A stretch of DNA of 64,000 bases, taken from positions 55,268 to 119,267 of the forward strand of contig UQIS01000001.1 of the NCBI GenBank assembly GCA_900541245.1. The letters run 5' to 3'. This document shows, in pieces, positions 1 through 7,628 of the stretch. Every line of letters begins with the position of its first letter. The stretch's first letter is position 1. The translations under genes and the position numbers were made by a program. The notes beneath the pieces are model-generated. The model was not told the DNA's origin. It searched no databases and saw nothing but the letters and a program-made list of their open reading frames with translations. This DNA comes from an uncultured Collinsella sp. Lineage in GTDB: Bacteria; Actinomycetota; Coriobacteriia; Coriobacteriales; Coriobacteriaceae.

Positions 1-1
1 T

Positions 2-712
2 TGGGCCAACGACTACCAGCTCTCGCCCAAGAGCGTCCTGCGCGACATGCTGGAGAGCGCGAGCGACTTTAAGGGCTATATCCAAAAGCTCGGCATCGCC
101 CGCTCCGAGGGCATTTTGTTGCGTTACCTGGCAGAGGCCTACCGTTCACTCGACCGCACCGTGCCCATCGAGAAGCGCGACGAGCGCCTGCGCGACATTA
201 TCTCGTGGCTGGGCTTTGTGGTGCGCTCGGTGGACTCGAGCCTGGTGGATGAGTGGGAGAACGCCGGCAACCCGGCAGCCCTCGATGCTGCGCCGCCGCA
301 GGGCATCGACGAGGTCGTGGCGGACCGTCGCGGCTGCACGCTATTGGTGCGCAACGCGCTCTTCCGCCGCGTGACCCTTGCCGCCCGCGAGCACGTTCGC
401 GACCTGGGCGAGCTCGACGACGACTGGGGCATGAGCGAGATCCGCTGGCAAAAAGCACTCGACGCTTACCAAGAGCAGCACGAGGAAATCCTCACCGACG
501 GAGATGCCCGCAGCGCCGCGATGTTTTCCATTGACGAGTCCGACGAGAAGACCGCGCACGTATGGCACGTGCACCAGATCTTTGCCGACGAGGATGGCGA
601 CCACGATTTTGGCATCATGGGCGATGTCGATCTGGACGCCACGCAAGACGGCGGCGAGGTCATCTTCAAAAACTACCGCGTCGGCTTTATCGAGGACCTG
701 CTCGAGGACTAG
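2..712 (+). CDS. DEAD/DEAH-type RNA helicase, C-terminal part (DUF3516-like), 5' truncated by window edge
   Basis: The open frame enters from the left edge at base 2 and ends with TAG at 710-712, so about 236 C-terminal residues are visible and the start is outside. The text (SPKSVLRDMLESASDFKGYI, then DIISWLGFVVRSVDSSLVDEWE) resembles the C-terminal DUF3516 region of actinobacterial superfamily II RNA helicases of about 850 residues. The helicase motifs themselves would lie upstream and are not visible. The family is thought to unwind structured RNA in the cytoplasm. The C-terminus is acidic (EDLLED). The family call is by recognition only; the frame is certain to be coding. A strong hairpin follows at 735-774. 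Confidence 0.75.
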   Translation, partial: WANDYQLSPKSVLRDMLESASDFKGYIQKLGIARSEGILLRYLAEAYRSLDRTVPIEKRDERLRDIISWLGFVVRSVDSSLVDEWENAGNPAALDAAPPQGIDEVVADRRGCTLLVRNALFRRVTLAAREHVRDLGELDDDWGMSEIRWQKALDAYQEQHEEILTDGDARSAAMFSIDESDEKTAHVWHVHQIFADEDGDHDFGIMGDVDLDATQDGGEVIFKNYRVGFIEDLLED

Positions 713-734
713 CCGAACATACTGGAACGAAACG

Positions 735-774
735 AAGCGGGGCCGCTGGCAATATAGCCAGCGGCCCCGCTTTT
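735..774. terminator. Strong bidirectional intrinsic terminator
   Basis: A perfect 16-bp stem (735-750 with 757-772) and the 6-base loop AATATA are followed by a T run on the plus strand and preceded by A residues, giving a U run on the minus strand too. It lies between the convergent helicase and DUF2130 genes and can end both transcripts. Confidence 0.9.
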
Positions 775-791
775 GCGCGATACGCTATCCC

Positions 792-2549
792 CTACTCGGT
801 ATCCTCGACCTCATACGAATCCGCCTCGGCTGGCTCATCGTTTGTCTCTGTCGCAGCCCCGCGCGCCTCGTCAAACGCGGCCTTCATGGTCTTGTTGCCC
901 CACGTGAGCTTGCGAATGGTAAGATCGTCGGCCTTCTTGTTGGCTAGGCGCAGATTGTTCTCGGAGGACAGCAACGCCTCCTTGGTTTTCTGCAGATGGC
1001 TAATCGTCTTGTCGATCTCATCAATCGCCGTTTGGAACTTGCGGCTCGCGATCTCGTAGTTGCGACCGAAATCATTCTTGAACTTTTCCATCTTGGCTTC
1101 GAAGTTCGTGACGTCGATATTCTGCTGTTTGTACTCCGCCAGTTCCTGCTTATAGCGCAGCGAACCCATGGCGGCGTTGCGAAGAAGCGTGATCATGGGA
1201 ATAAAGAACTGTGGGCGAATCACGTACATCTTCTCGTAGCGATAGCTCACGTCCACGATGCCGGCGTTGTAAAGCTCGCTCTCGGGCTCGAGCAGCGTGC
1301 AGAGCACCGCGTACTCACAGCCTTTCTGGCGACGATCGTGATCGAGTTTCTTAAAGAAGTCCTCGTTTTTATGCTTGGTCGCGGTCTCGTCGTTCTCGTT
1401 TTTCATCTCGAACATAATCGAAATGACCTCGTTGCCGCTTGCGTCGCACTCGCGGAAGATAAAGTCGCCCTTGGTACCCTCGGACGCATCGTTATCTTTC
1501 TCGAAGTACGCGTTAGGAAACGCCGTCATGCGCAGGCGATTGAACTCGGTCTCGCAGTGCTGCTCGAGTGACTCGCCCACCATCTTGGTGGACAGGCGGA
1601 CCTTCATGTCCTTAAGGCGCTCAATCTCTTCATCCTTGTAGCGAATCAGGTCATCGCTCGCGCGCTTGGCCTGCGCGAGCTCGAGCTCATGCGCCGCCTT
1701 GGCCTGTTCCTCGCGAGAATCGCGCACCGCCAGCTCACTCGTCAGCTTGGCACGTGCCTCATCGCGCTCTCGCTCCGCCGCGGCGACCGCCTCTGACAGG
1801 TTCATTTTTGCCATCAGTTCCTGCTCGCGCAGCTGGGCACGCAGACCCTCGGCCTCTTGCTCAGATTGTGCCTTTGCGACGGAAAACTTCTCCTGTACCG
1901 TCGCGCGGTAGTCAGCAAGCACGCGCTCGGCCTCGCTGCGAGCGGCATCGAGCTCACGCTGCGACTCTGCCGCGGCAGCGGCAAGCGCCATCTCCTGGGC
2001 CTTGTCAGCCGCGGCAAGCCTGGCCTGCAGCTCGGCAATCTGAGCATCACGTGCAGCTAAATCGTTTTGAGCAGCGTTGCGCGCCGCCGACTCGGCAAGC
2101 TTGGCTTCGTCATCTTTGCATCCCAGCTGCGCACGCAAATTGTCGATCTCGCGCTGAAGCTCAGCATTCTCCTTCTGAGCATCGGCACGGGCCTCAACCG
2201 CCGCACGCTGACTTGCGCTCTCGCGCTCTGCGGCAGCGCCCTCGAGCTTGGCGCGCAACTCGGCAAGCTCGGCATCGCGCTTGGCGACCTCTTGTGCCAG
2301 CTGCTGAGCTGCAGCGTTCTTCTGCTCGACAAGCTGAGCGTTGCGCTGAGACTCTGCCTTTTGCAAGGCAGCCGTCGAACGCGAGCGCTCAAGCTCCAGC
2401 GCCTGCTCGCCCTCGCGCTGGACCGCCTTCACACGCTCGTCCAGGTCGCGCGAAAACTCGGCATCGCGTACTTGCTTGACGATATCCGCATAGCCGGACG
2501 CATCGACCTTAAAAACTTCGCCGCAATGCGGGCACTTAATCTCGTTCAT
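792..2549 (-). CDS. DUF2130 coiled-coil protein with N-terminal zinc-ribbon-like CxxC
   Basis: 585 residues. The N-terminus MNEIKCPHCGEVFKVDASGY carries a CPHC pair. Residues about 25-320 are a long Ala/Glu/Arg-rich coiled coil. The C-terminal part contains the DUF2130 signature (KMVGESLEQHCETEFNRLRM, GTKGDFIFRE, FEMKNENDETATKHKNEDFF, PQFFIPMITLLRNAA). This family has weak similarity to restriction-endonuclease-like folds, but its function is unknown. The start is fixed by GAGGAG 7 bases upstream of ATG. It is last in a minus-strand run of HIRAN protein, small acidic/basic protein and phosphoesterase, but a terminator at 2608-2642 separates it from the phosphoesterase, so it probably has its own transcript. 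An acidic tail closes the protein. Confidence 0.85.
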   Translation of the reverse strand: MNEIKCPHCGEVFKVDASGYADIVKQVRDAEFSRDLDERVKAVQREGEQALELERSRSTAALQKAESQRNAQLVEQKNAAAQQLAQEVAKRDAELAELRAKLEGAAAERESASQRAAVEARADAQKENAELQREIDNLRAQLGCKDDEAKLAESAARNAAQNDLAARDAQIAELQARLAAADKAQEMALAAAAAESQRELDAARSEAERVLADYRATVQEKFSVAKAQSEQEAEGLRAQLREQELMAKMNLSEAVAAAERERDEARAKLTSELAVRDSREEQAKAAHELELAQAKRASDDLIRYKDEEIERLKDMKVRLSTKMVGESLEQHCETEFNRLRMTAFPNAYFEKDNDASEGTKGDFIFRECDASGNEVISIMFEMKNENDETATKHKNEDFFKKLDHDRRQKGCEYAVLCTLLEPESELYNAGIVDVSYRYEKMYVIRPQFFIPMITLLRNAAMGSLRYKQELAEYKQQNIDVTNFEAKMEKFKNDFGRNYEIASRKFQTAIDEIDKTISHLQKTKEALLSSENNLRLANKKADDLTIRKLTWGNKTMKAAFDEARGAATETNDEPAEADSYEVEDTE

Positions 2550-2607
2550 AGCAGCTCCTCGATGGACGCAAATTTCGACCGCCTACACTCTACCGCGCCG
2601 CACGGAC

Positions 2608-2642
2608 AAAAAAGGCGCCGCTGCCATAATGGCAACGGCGCC
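2608..2642 (-). terminator. Minus-strand intrinsic terminator after the phosphoesterase gene
   Basis: Stem GGCGCCG(C)TGCC / GGCA(A)CGGCGCC at 2614-2642, with AAAAAA at 2608-2613 reading as a U run on the minus strand. Its right-hand GGCGCC (2637-2642) is also the outer end of the next palindrome, so the two hairpins compete for the same six bases. Confidence 0.8.
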
Positions 2643-2689
2643 AGAGCCACCACAAAGGTGCCTGTCCCCTTTGTGGTGGCTCTGGCGCC
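2637..2689. repeat. Palindromic element A, 22-bp perfect stem with CTGTCC tip
   Basis: Arms 2637-2658 and 2668-2689 are perfectly complementary over 22 bp, with the 9-base loop TGCCTGTCC. The tip AAAGGTGCCTGTCCCCTTT resembles those of other palindromes in the window (40634, 48124, 48772, 50003, 53731, 58607). The right arm ends one base before the stop codon of the phosphoesterase gene (2690-2692). Confidence 0.9.
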
Positions 2690-3235
2690 CTATAACCCAA
2701 AGAAGCTAAGAATCTGATCACGGCTTACGGGCTTGTACTCGTTGGCATCGAGACCGACATCGTAGCGAAAGATAGGGCGCTCGCGATCGCGGTTGCGCAC
2801 GTTGGTGCGGTCTCCCCTGCTGTGGATATGCCCGTGCAGCATGACGGCGCCACGCGCCTTGCCGTTCCAGCTGAGCATGGGGTAATGGCTCAACACCAGG
2901 CGATGGCCCTTGGCATAGCCGGGAGCAATCTCCAGGTAATCGCGCACGTCTTCCCAAATCTGCGGTACGTCGGGATCTTCCCAGTCGCCGTCATGGTTAC
3001 CACGGATGAGCGTCACGTTCTGACATTCGATACGCTCGCGCAGACGCACCGCCTCCGCCAGGGGCAAACGATAGGTAAAGTCTCCCAAGATATAGAGACG
3101 GTCGTCCGCCGCCACGCACTCATTGACGGCATCGATGACCTTGCGGTTCATCTCCTCGACCGAATCAAACGGCCGATCCATATCGTGCAAGATATTCGTA
3201 TCGCCCAGGTGCAGGTCGGCGGTAAACCACATCAT
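2690..3235 (-). CDS. Calcineurin-like metallophosphoesterase
   Basis: 181 residues with the full dimetal motif set: DLHLGD near residue 7, GDF near 51, GNHDGDW near 79, SHYPM near 115 and HGHIHS near 134. These ligands bind two metal ions in phosphoesterases of this fold; the substrate is unknown. The length suits a single-domain soluble cytoplasmic enzyme. The start has GAGGAC 7-8 bases upstream of tandem ATG codons, so initiation could be one codon later. Just upstream on the same strand lie the 59-residue protein (3302-3481) and the HIRAN protein (3500-3826), suggesting one transcript. Confidence 0.9.
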   Translation of the reverse strand: MMWFTADLHLGDTNILHDMDRPFDSVEEMNRKVIDAVNECVAADDRLYILGDFTYRLPLAEAVRLRERIECQNVTLIRGNHDGDWEDPDVPQIWEDVRDYLEIAPGYAKGHRLVLSHYPMLSWNGKARGAVMLHGHIHSRGDRTNVRNRDRERPIFRYDVGLDANEYKPVSRDQILSFFGL

Positions 3236-3301
3236 CGTCTATGTCCTCATTTCGCAACGCGTCAAACTCGTGCTAAGTATACAGACACAGCGATACGGCG
3301 G

Positions 3302-3481
3302 TTAGCCAAAGAGCCCGCCGAACGGGCCGCGACTGCGTTTGCCTTGCTTTTTCGAAGCGTTACCCTGAGTTTTCTTGTCCCGCCGTTTCTTACGGTCCTG
3401 TTCCAGATCATCGTCGTCGAGCAGCAGATCCCACTCAAACGGATCATCCGTTAAATCGAACAGGTCATCGTCGTCAAACAT
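3302..3481 (-). CDS. 59-residue protein with acidic N-terminal and basic C-terminal half
   Basis: A short frame from ATG (3479-3481) to TAA (3302-3304). It has a good ribosome-binding site, AAGGGAAG, 5 bases before the ATG. The protein starts MFDDDDLFDLTDDPFEWDLL, has a second acidic run LDDDDLEQD, and then turns strongly basic (RKKRRDKK, SKKQGKRSRG), ending PFGGLFG. No family was recognised. The charge segregation suggests a disordered nucleic-acid- or protein-binding peptide (inference). It sits 18 bp after the HIRAN gene and 66 bp before the phosphoesterase gene, all co-directional. Confidence 0.7.
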   Translation of the reverse strand: MFDDDDLFDLTDDPFEWDLLLDDDDLEQDRKKRRDKKTQGNASKKQGKRSRGPFGGLFG

Positions 3482-3499
3482 GGCAGCTTCCCTTACCGA

Positions 3500-3826
3500 C
3501 TAGCGAGCATCCACCACATAGAGCCCAACGCGCACCTGATGCCACGGGCTGCGCTCGGGGGCAACCTGTTGCACACGGGCCTCAAATACGTCCTCGTGGC
3601 CGTAATACATCATCAAGGACAGTGGGCCGACCTCGTTTCCCGGAACGTAGCCAAGTTTGGTCTTGCCATAGTAGATAGCAACTGCCTCGGGGTCATGGGG
3701 ATTATCGCGCTCGGCACACAGCGTCAGTTTATCGCCCGCTTTAAGATCGCCTAGGACCAAAGCGCCATCGGCATACTGAAATCCTGCAATGTGAAATGAC
3801 AGAAGAACACGTGAAGGCTCGTACAT
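3500..3826 (-). CDS. Stand-alone HIRAN-domain protein
   Basis: 108 residues. The segment LCAERDNPHDPEAVAIYYG followed by KLGYVPGNEVGPLSLMM is the HIRAN core. HIRAN is known in SWI2/SNF2 helicases such as HLTF, where it binds 3' DNA ends, and also occurs alone in bacteria. Here it fills the whole protein. GGGGAG lies 6 bases upstream of ATG. It begins the co-directional run of HIRAN protein, 59-residue protein and phosphoesterase, which hints at a nucleic-acid role for the group (inference). Confidence 0.85.
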   Translation of the reverse strand: MYEPSRVLLSFHIAGFQYADGALVLGDLKAGDKLTLCAERDNPHDPEAVAIYYGKTKLGYVPGNEVGPLSLMMYYGHEDVFEARVQQVAPERSPWHQVRVGLYVVDAR

Positions 3827-3948
3827 AGCAACTCCCCTAACGGCCGGATAAACCGGCGCTTAACCTTATTGAGAAGTCTACGAACTCGTGCGGACACAAA
3901 TTCATCCCGCCTGTGCCTTTCGACCGTTTGTCGCTACGCCATCTGATT

Positions 3949-5328
3949 CTAATGCACAAACATGCGCACGAATTTGTGCTTCCAGCTTGCGTAGGGCGCA
4001 TACCGAAACGGCACGTCCAGCCAGGTTGCCTTGTTCACGATGCTCTTCTTGTGGCTAAACGTATCGAAGCTCTCGCGGCCATGGTACTGCCCCATACCGC
4101 TCGCGCCCATGCCGCCAAAGCCCATATGGCTCGTAGCCAAGTGCATGATGGTGTCGTTGACGCAGCCGCCGCCAAAGGGCACGTAGCGCACAAAGCGTTG
4201 CTGAACCGAACGGTCCTGGCTAAAGATATACAGGGCCAGCGGCGTCGGACGATCCGTAATAAACGCTTCGGCCTCGTCAAGGCTCTCAAACGTCAGCACT
4301 GGCAAAATGGGGCCGAAGATCTCCTCCTGCATCACGGCGTCATCGGGGGACACGCCGTCCAAAATCGTCGGCTCGATCTTGAGCGAGGCCTCGCGCGCGG
4401 TACCTCCAAGCACGACCTTATCGGGATCGATCAGCCCGCGCACGCGCGCAAAATGCTTGGCGTTGACAATATGACCGTAGTCCTCGTTATCGAGCGGATA
4501 CTCGCCAAACATACGGCGGACCTCCTCCTTGATGAGGCCCAGCAGCTCGTCGTGCACGCGCGTATCGACCAGCAGGTAGTCGGGCGCCACGCAGGTCTGC
4601 CCCACGTTGAGCCATTTACCAAAGGCGATACGCCGTGCCGCAACCTTCAAGTTTGCCGTCGCATCCACGATGCAGGGACTCTTTCCGCCCAGCTCAAGCG
4701 TCACAGGCGTAAGGTTTTTACTTGCGCGCTCCATAACGAGTTTGCCGACCGGAACGCTACCGGTAAAGAAGATCTTGTCCCAGTGCTCATCGAGCAGCGC
4801 TTCGTTCTCGGCGCGCCCGCCCTCGACAACCGTCACCAGGCGCGGATCAAATGCCTCTTCACAGATTTGCCTGAGCACCGCGCTCGATGCCGGAGCATAG
4901 GCGCTCGGCTTGATGACCACGGTATTGCCCGCGGCAAGGGCGCCAGCGAGCGGCTCGAGCGTCAGCAAAAACGGATAGTTCCAGGGCGCCATGATGAGCG
5001 TGACGCCATAGGGCACGGTTTGCGTTTTGCACACGCTCACGGCGTTAGCGAGGTCGCACGGACGCAGGCGCGGACGACTCCATCGAACCACGTGAGCGAT
5101 CTGATGTCGAATCTCGGAAAGCGATGTGCCAATCTCGCACATATAGGCCTCGTCATGCGACTTTCCCAAATCGGTCTTGAGCGCATGAGCGATATCGGCC
5201 TCGTGGGCCCGCACCGCATCGCGTAAACTCACGAGCGCGCGACGTCGAGCATCGACATCAAACGTGGCGTGCGTCTTAAAGTAGGCGCGCTGATCGCCGA
5301 CGATGCGCGCAATTTCCTCGGTGTTCAT
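3949..5328 (-). CDS. Aldehyde dehydrogenase, class 3-like NAD(P)-dependent
   Basis: 459 residues. It shows the cofactor and fold motif APWNYPFLLTLEPLAGALAA near residue 113, the catalytic glutamate in LELGGKSPC, the catalytic cysteine in NVGQTCVAPDY, and the C-terminal GGGCVNDTIMH and SGMGQYHG. The length and the missing N-terminal extension fit the ALDH3/YwdH-type group, which oxidises medium-chain or aromatic aldehydes to acids. AGGAGG lies close upstream of ATG and only 9 bp separate it from the alcohol dehydrogenase stop. The pair forms an operon able to convert an alcohol through an aldehyde to an acid, or the reverse. Confidence 0.93.
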   Translation of the reverse strand: MNTEEIARIVGDQRAYFKTHATFDVDARRRALVSLRDAVRAHEADIAHALKTDLGKSHDEAYMCEIGTSLSEIRHQIAHVVRWSRPRLRPCDLANAVSVCKTQTVPYGVTLIMAPWNYPFLLTLEPLAGALAAGNTVVIKPSAYAPASSAVLRQICEEAFDPRLVTVVEGGRAENEALLDEHWDKIFFTGSVPVGKLVMERASKNLTPVTLELGGKSPCIVDATANLKVAARRIAFGKWLNVGQTCVAPDYLLVDTRVHDELLGLIKEEVRRMFGEYPLDNEDYGHIVNAKHFARVRGLIDPDKVVLGGTAREASLKIEPTILDGVSPDDAVMQEEIFGPILPVLTFESLDEAEAFITDRPTPLALYIFSQDRSVQQRFVRYVPFGGGCVNDTIMHLATSHMGFGGMGASGMGQYHGRESFDTFSHKKSIVNKATWLDVPFRYAPYASWKHKFVRMFVH

Positions 5329-5337
5329 GGCACCCTC

Positions 5338-6558
5338 CTAGTTCTCGTCCTCAAACATACCACCCGCGACGACCTCGTACATATGCTCGAGCTCCGAGCG
5401 GTCCATCAAAAGTGGAACGGGGTACAGGGGATTGGCCTCGGCATCGGCATGGGCCGCCATTTGCGGAATATCGGAGCGGCGAATACCCGAGACATATTTG
5501 GGGATTCCCAGGGCCTCGTTCATGCGGTCGACCCAATCGATAAAGGCCTCGGCCGCAAGACTGTCCTGCGCGGTAGCCGGCGCAATGCCCGCCATGCGAG
5601 CAAGATCGGCAAGCTTGGGGGCGGCGGCGTCACCATAAGCGCGAAGCATGTGCGGCAGGATGATCGCGTTGGCCAAACCGTGCGGAATTCCGTATCGGCC
5701 GCCTAGACTGTGCGCGATGGCATGAACGTATCCAACATAGGAGCGCGTAAAGGCAACTCCCGCCTTATACGCCGCCGAAAGCATATTGCGACGCGCACGC
5801 ATGTCGTCGCCATGCTCATAGGCCTCGAGCAAATTGTCGTGGATGAGCTGCACCGCCTGTCGCGCCATCTTGCGCGTATAGGGCGTGGTGCTTCGCCCGA
5901 TAAACGCCTCGACGGCATGCGTCAGGGCGTCCATGCCCGTCTGCCCCGTAATGGAGGCGGGCAGACCGCGCGTAAACTCGGGGTCGTGCGCCGCAAAGCG
6001 CGGGATAAGCACAAAGTCGTTAATGGGATACTTGTAGTGCGTCTCGTCATCGGTAATTACCGCCGCGAGCGTGACCTCGCTTCCCGTGCCCGCCGTGGTG
6101 GGAACGGCGATGAGCAGCGGCAGGCGACGATGAATCCGCAGCAGCCCGCGCATCTTGTTGATGGGCTTGCTTGGCTGCGCAATGCGTGCGCCCACGCCCT
6201 TGGCGCAGTCCATGGCTGATCCTCCGCCAAAACCGATAATGGCCTGGCAGGCGCGCTCTCGATACAGGGACGCCGCCTCCTCCACATTCGAGACCGTGGG
6301 GTTCGCACGCGTTTCGGCATAGACCGTAACGCCAATCCCCTGAGCCGTAAGCGCACGCTCGAGTGATGCCGTGAGTCCCAAACGTGCAATACCAGGGTCT
6401 GTCACGATAAGGACCTTCTGGATCGAGCGCTTTTGAAGCACCGCGGGCACATCCTCGGCATGCTCCAGAATGCGCGGCTCGGTATAGGGCAGGATCGGCA
6501 ATGCAATGCGAAAAACCGTCTGATATGTTCGGCACCAGGCACGACGGGCTAGATGCAT
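5338..6558 (-). CDS. Iron-containing alcohol dehydrogenase
   Basis: 406 residues from the ATG at 6556-6558, chosen because AAGGAG lies 8 bases upstream; a longer frame exists but has no ribosome-binding site. Family III signatures are GFGGGSAMDCAKGVG for NAD(P) binding, VPTTAGTGSEVT, and metal-binding DALTHAVEAF with HAIAHSLGGRYGIPHGLANA (Asp and three His). It reduces aldehydes or oxidises alcohols in the cytoplasm; the substrate cannot be told. First gene of a two-gene operon with the aldehyde dehydrogenase, divergent from rubrerythrin. Confidence 0.93.
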   Translation of the reverse strand: MHLARRAWCRTYQTVFRIALPILPYTEPRILEHAEDVPAVLQKRSIQKVLIVTDPGIARLGLTASLERALTAQGIGVTVYAETRANPTVSNVEEAASLYRERACQAIIGFGGGSAMDCAKGVGARIAQPSKPINKMRGLLRIHRRLPLLIAVPTTAGTGSEVTLAAVITDDETHYKYPINDFVLIPRFAAHDPEFTRGLPASITGQTGMDALTHAVEAFIGRSTTPYTRKMARQAVQLIHDNLLEAYEHGDDMRARRNMLSAAYKAGVAFTRSYVGYVHAIAHSLGGRYGIPHGLANAIILPHMLRAYGDAAAPKLADLARMAGIAPATAQDSLAAEAFIDWVDRMNEALGIPKYVSGIRRSDIPQMAAHADAEANPLYPVPLLMDRSELEHMYEVVAGGMFEDEN

Positions 6559-6576
6559 AAAGGAAACTCCTTCATT

Positions 6577-6592
6577 TGTTGATAGGTCAACA
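6577..6592. promoter_or_regulatory. Inverted repeat upstream of the adh-aldh operon
   Basis: TGTTGATAGGTCAACA: perfect 6-bp arms with a 4-base spacer, just upstream of the ribosome-binding site of the alcohol dehydrogenase. Possible operator; the binding protein is unknown. Confidence 0.4.
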
Positions 6593-6702
6593 TTTGCTCG
6601 CCCGATTGTACTCAGCAAAAATCGCAGACGGCCTCCCAATCGTTAATCAATCAACATCTTCATATCTCGAAATTGTTTTATTAAAAATCATTCCTAATAG
6701 GC

Positions 6703-6730
6703 TTCACATTTGGTTGCATTTATGGATAAT
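6703..6730 (+). promoter_or_regulatory. Sigma-70-type promoter for reverse rubrerythrin
   Basis: -35 TTCACA (6703-6708), 16-base spacer, -10 GATAAT (6725-6730), each 5 of 6 to consensus, in an AT-rich stretch. The predicted 5' leader of about 78 bases contains a hairpin (CGTCCGG 6749-6755 with CCGGACG 6773-6779). I saw no convincing PerR or Fur box. Confidence 0.6.
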
Positions 6731-6814
6731 AGAACTCGTCAAGACGCACGTCCGGAGAGGGCCCTTACGGGACCGGACGAGCGCACAATCGCCATCGATC
6801 GAAAGGATCGAATC

Positions 6815-7375
6815 ATGAAGTTTGTTTGCCCCGTTTGCGGTTATGTGGAAGAGTTCGACGGCGACCAGCTGCCCGAGGACTTCAAGTGCCCCCAGTGCGG
6901 CGTTCCCGGTTCTCGTTTCCTGAAGCAGGAGGAGGGCCAGCTCGAGTGGGCTGCCGAGCACGTCGTGGGCATCGCCAAGATGGAGGGCGTCTCCGAGGAC
7001 ATCGTTGCCGACCTGCGCGCCAACTTTGAGGGCGAGTGCTCCGAGGTCGGTATGTACCTGGCCATGGCTCGCGTCGCCCATCGCGAGGGTTATCCCGAGA
7101 TCGGCCTGTACTGGGAGAAGGCTGCCCACGAGGAGGCCGAGCACGCCGCCAAGTTCGCTGAGCTCCTGGGCGAGGTCGTGACCGACTCCACCAAGAAGAA
7201 CCTCGAGATGCGCGTTGAGGCCGAGAACGGCGCCACCGCCGGCAAGACCGATCTTGCTAAGCGCGCCAAGGCCGCTGGCCTCGATGCCATCCACGACACC
7301 GTGCACGAGATGGCTCGCGACGAGGCTCGCCACGGCAAGGCTTTCGCCGGCCTGCTCAAGCGCTACTTCGGCTAA
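6815..7375 (+). CDS. Reverse rubrerythrin (N-terminal rubredoxin domain, C-terminal ferritin-like diiron domain)
   Basis: 186 residues from the ATG at 6815 after GAAAGGATCG. Residues 1-36 hold the two rubredoxin knuckles CPVCGY and CPQCGVPG that bind Fe(SCys)4. Residues about 45-186 form the four-helix diiron domain with ligand motifs EVGMYLAMARVAHREGYPEI, EEAEHAAKF and DEARHGKAF. In classical rubrerythrin the rubredoxin domain is C-terminal; this order defines the reverse form described from clostridia, an NADH-linked peroxidase and oxygen reductase of anaerobes. Single-gene unit with its own promoter (6703-6730) and terminator (7411-7439). Confidence 0.93.
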   Translation: MKFVCPVCGYVEEFDGDQLPEDFKCPQCGVPGSRFLKQEEGQLEWAAEHVVGIAKMEGVSEDIVADLRANFEGECSEVGMYLAMARVAHREGYPEIGLYWEKAAHEEAEHAAKFAELLGEVVTDSTKKNLEMRVEAENGATAGKTDLAKRAKAAGLDAIHDTVHEMARDEARHGKAFAGLLKRYFG

Positions 7376-7410
7376 GCCAGCAACCTGAGACATAACCTCT
7401 AGCTCGATGA

Positions 7411-7439
7411 GGCCCGGACCGCATGGTTCGGGCCTTTTT
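7411..7439 (+). terminator. Intrinsic terminator of rubrerythrin
   Basis: Stem GGCCCGGACC / GGTTCGGGCC (one G-U) with loop GCAT and a following TTTTT. Confidence 0.9.
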
Positions 7440-7505
7440 CGTGCCTCACAAACTTGTTAACTACCTGAAATAGGGCCGCCTTCGGCATCGGCTTCTCGTC
7501 AAAAA

Positions 7506-7628
7506 CTAAGTGAGTAGACTTTTTGGAACTTGCCGAGCAGACCATCCATATCACTTTATAAAGCCGCAGGTAAATGCCTTGTTGCAAAACGACCTAGTCG
7601 CCAAAGTGCCAAAAGTCTACTCACTTAG
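7506..7628. repeat. Palindrome-ended element L, copy 1 (123 bp)
   Basis: Perfect 18-bp terminal inverted repeats, CTAAGTGAGTAGACTTTT at 7506-7523 and its complement at 7611-7628. The interior is shared with copy 2 (8928-9046), for example CCGAGCAG, CCGCAGGTA, CTTGTT.CAAAAC and GTCGCCAAAGTGC. Both copies are in the same orientation and bracket the gene at 7617-8744. The outer sequence TCTAAGTGAGTAG contains TAA, TGA and TAG in three different frames. It encodes nothing itself; it may be a small non-autonomous mobile element or a structured terminator. Confidence 0.85.

Noticed and set aside
6559..6814. Possible PerR/Fur box before rubrerythrin
   Set aside because: AT-rich, but no palindrome close to either consensus.
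7399..7587. Small minus-strand frame reading VFDEKPMPKAALFQVVNKF
   Set aside because: Looks protein-like but runs through element L1 and the rubrerythrin terminator, with no start signal; could be a gene scrap, not supported.
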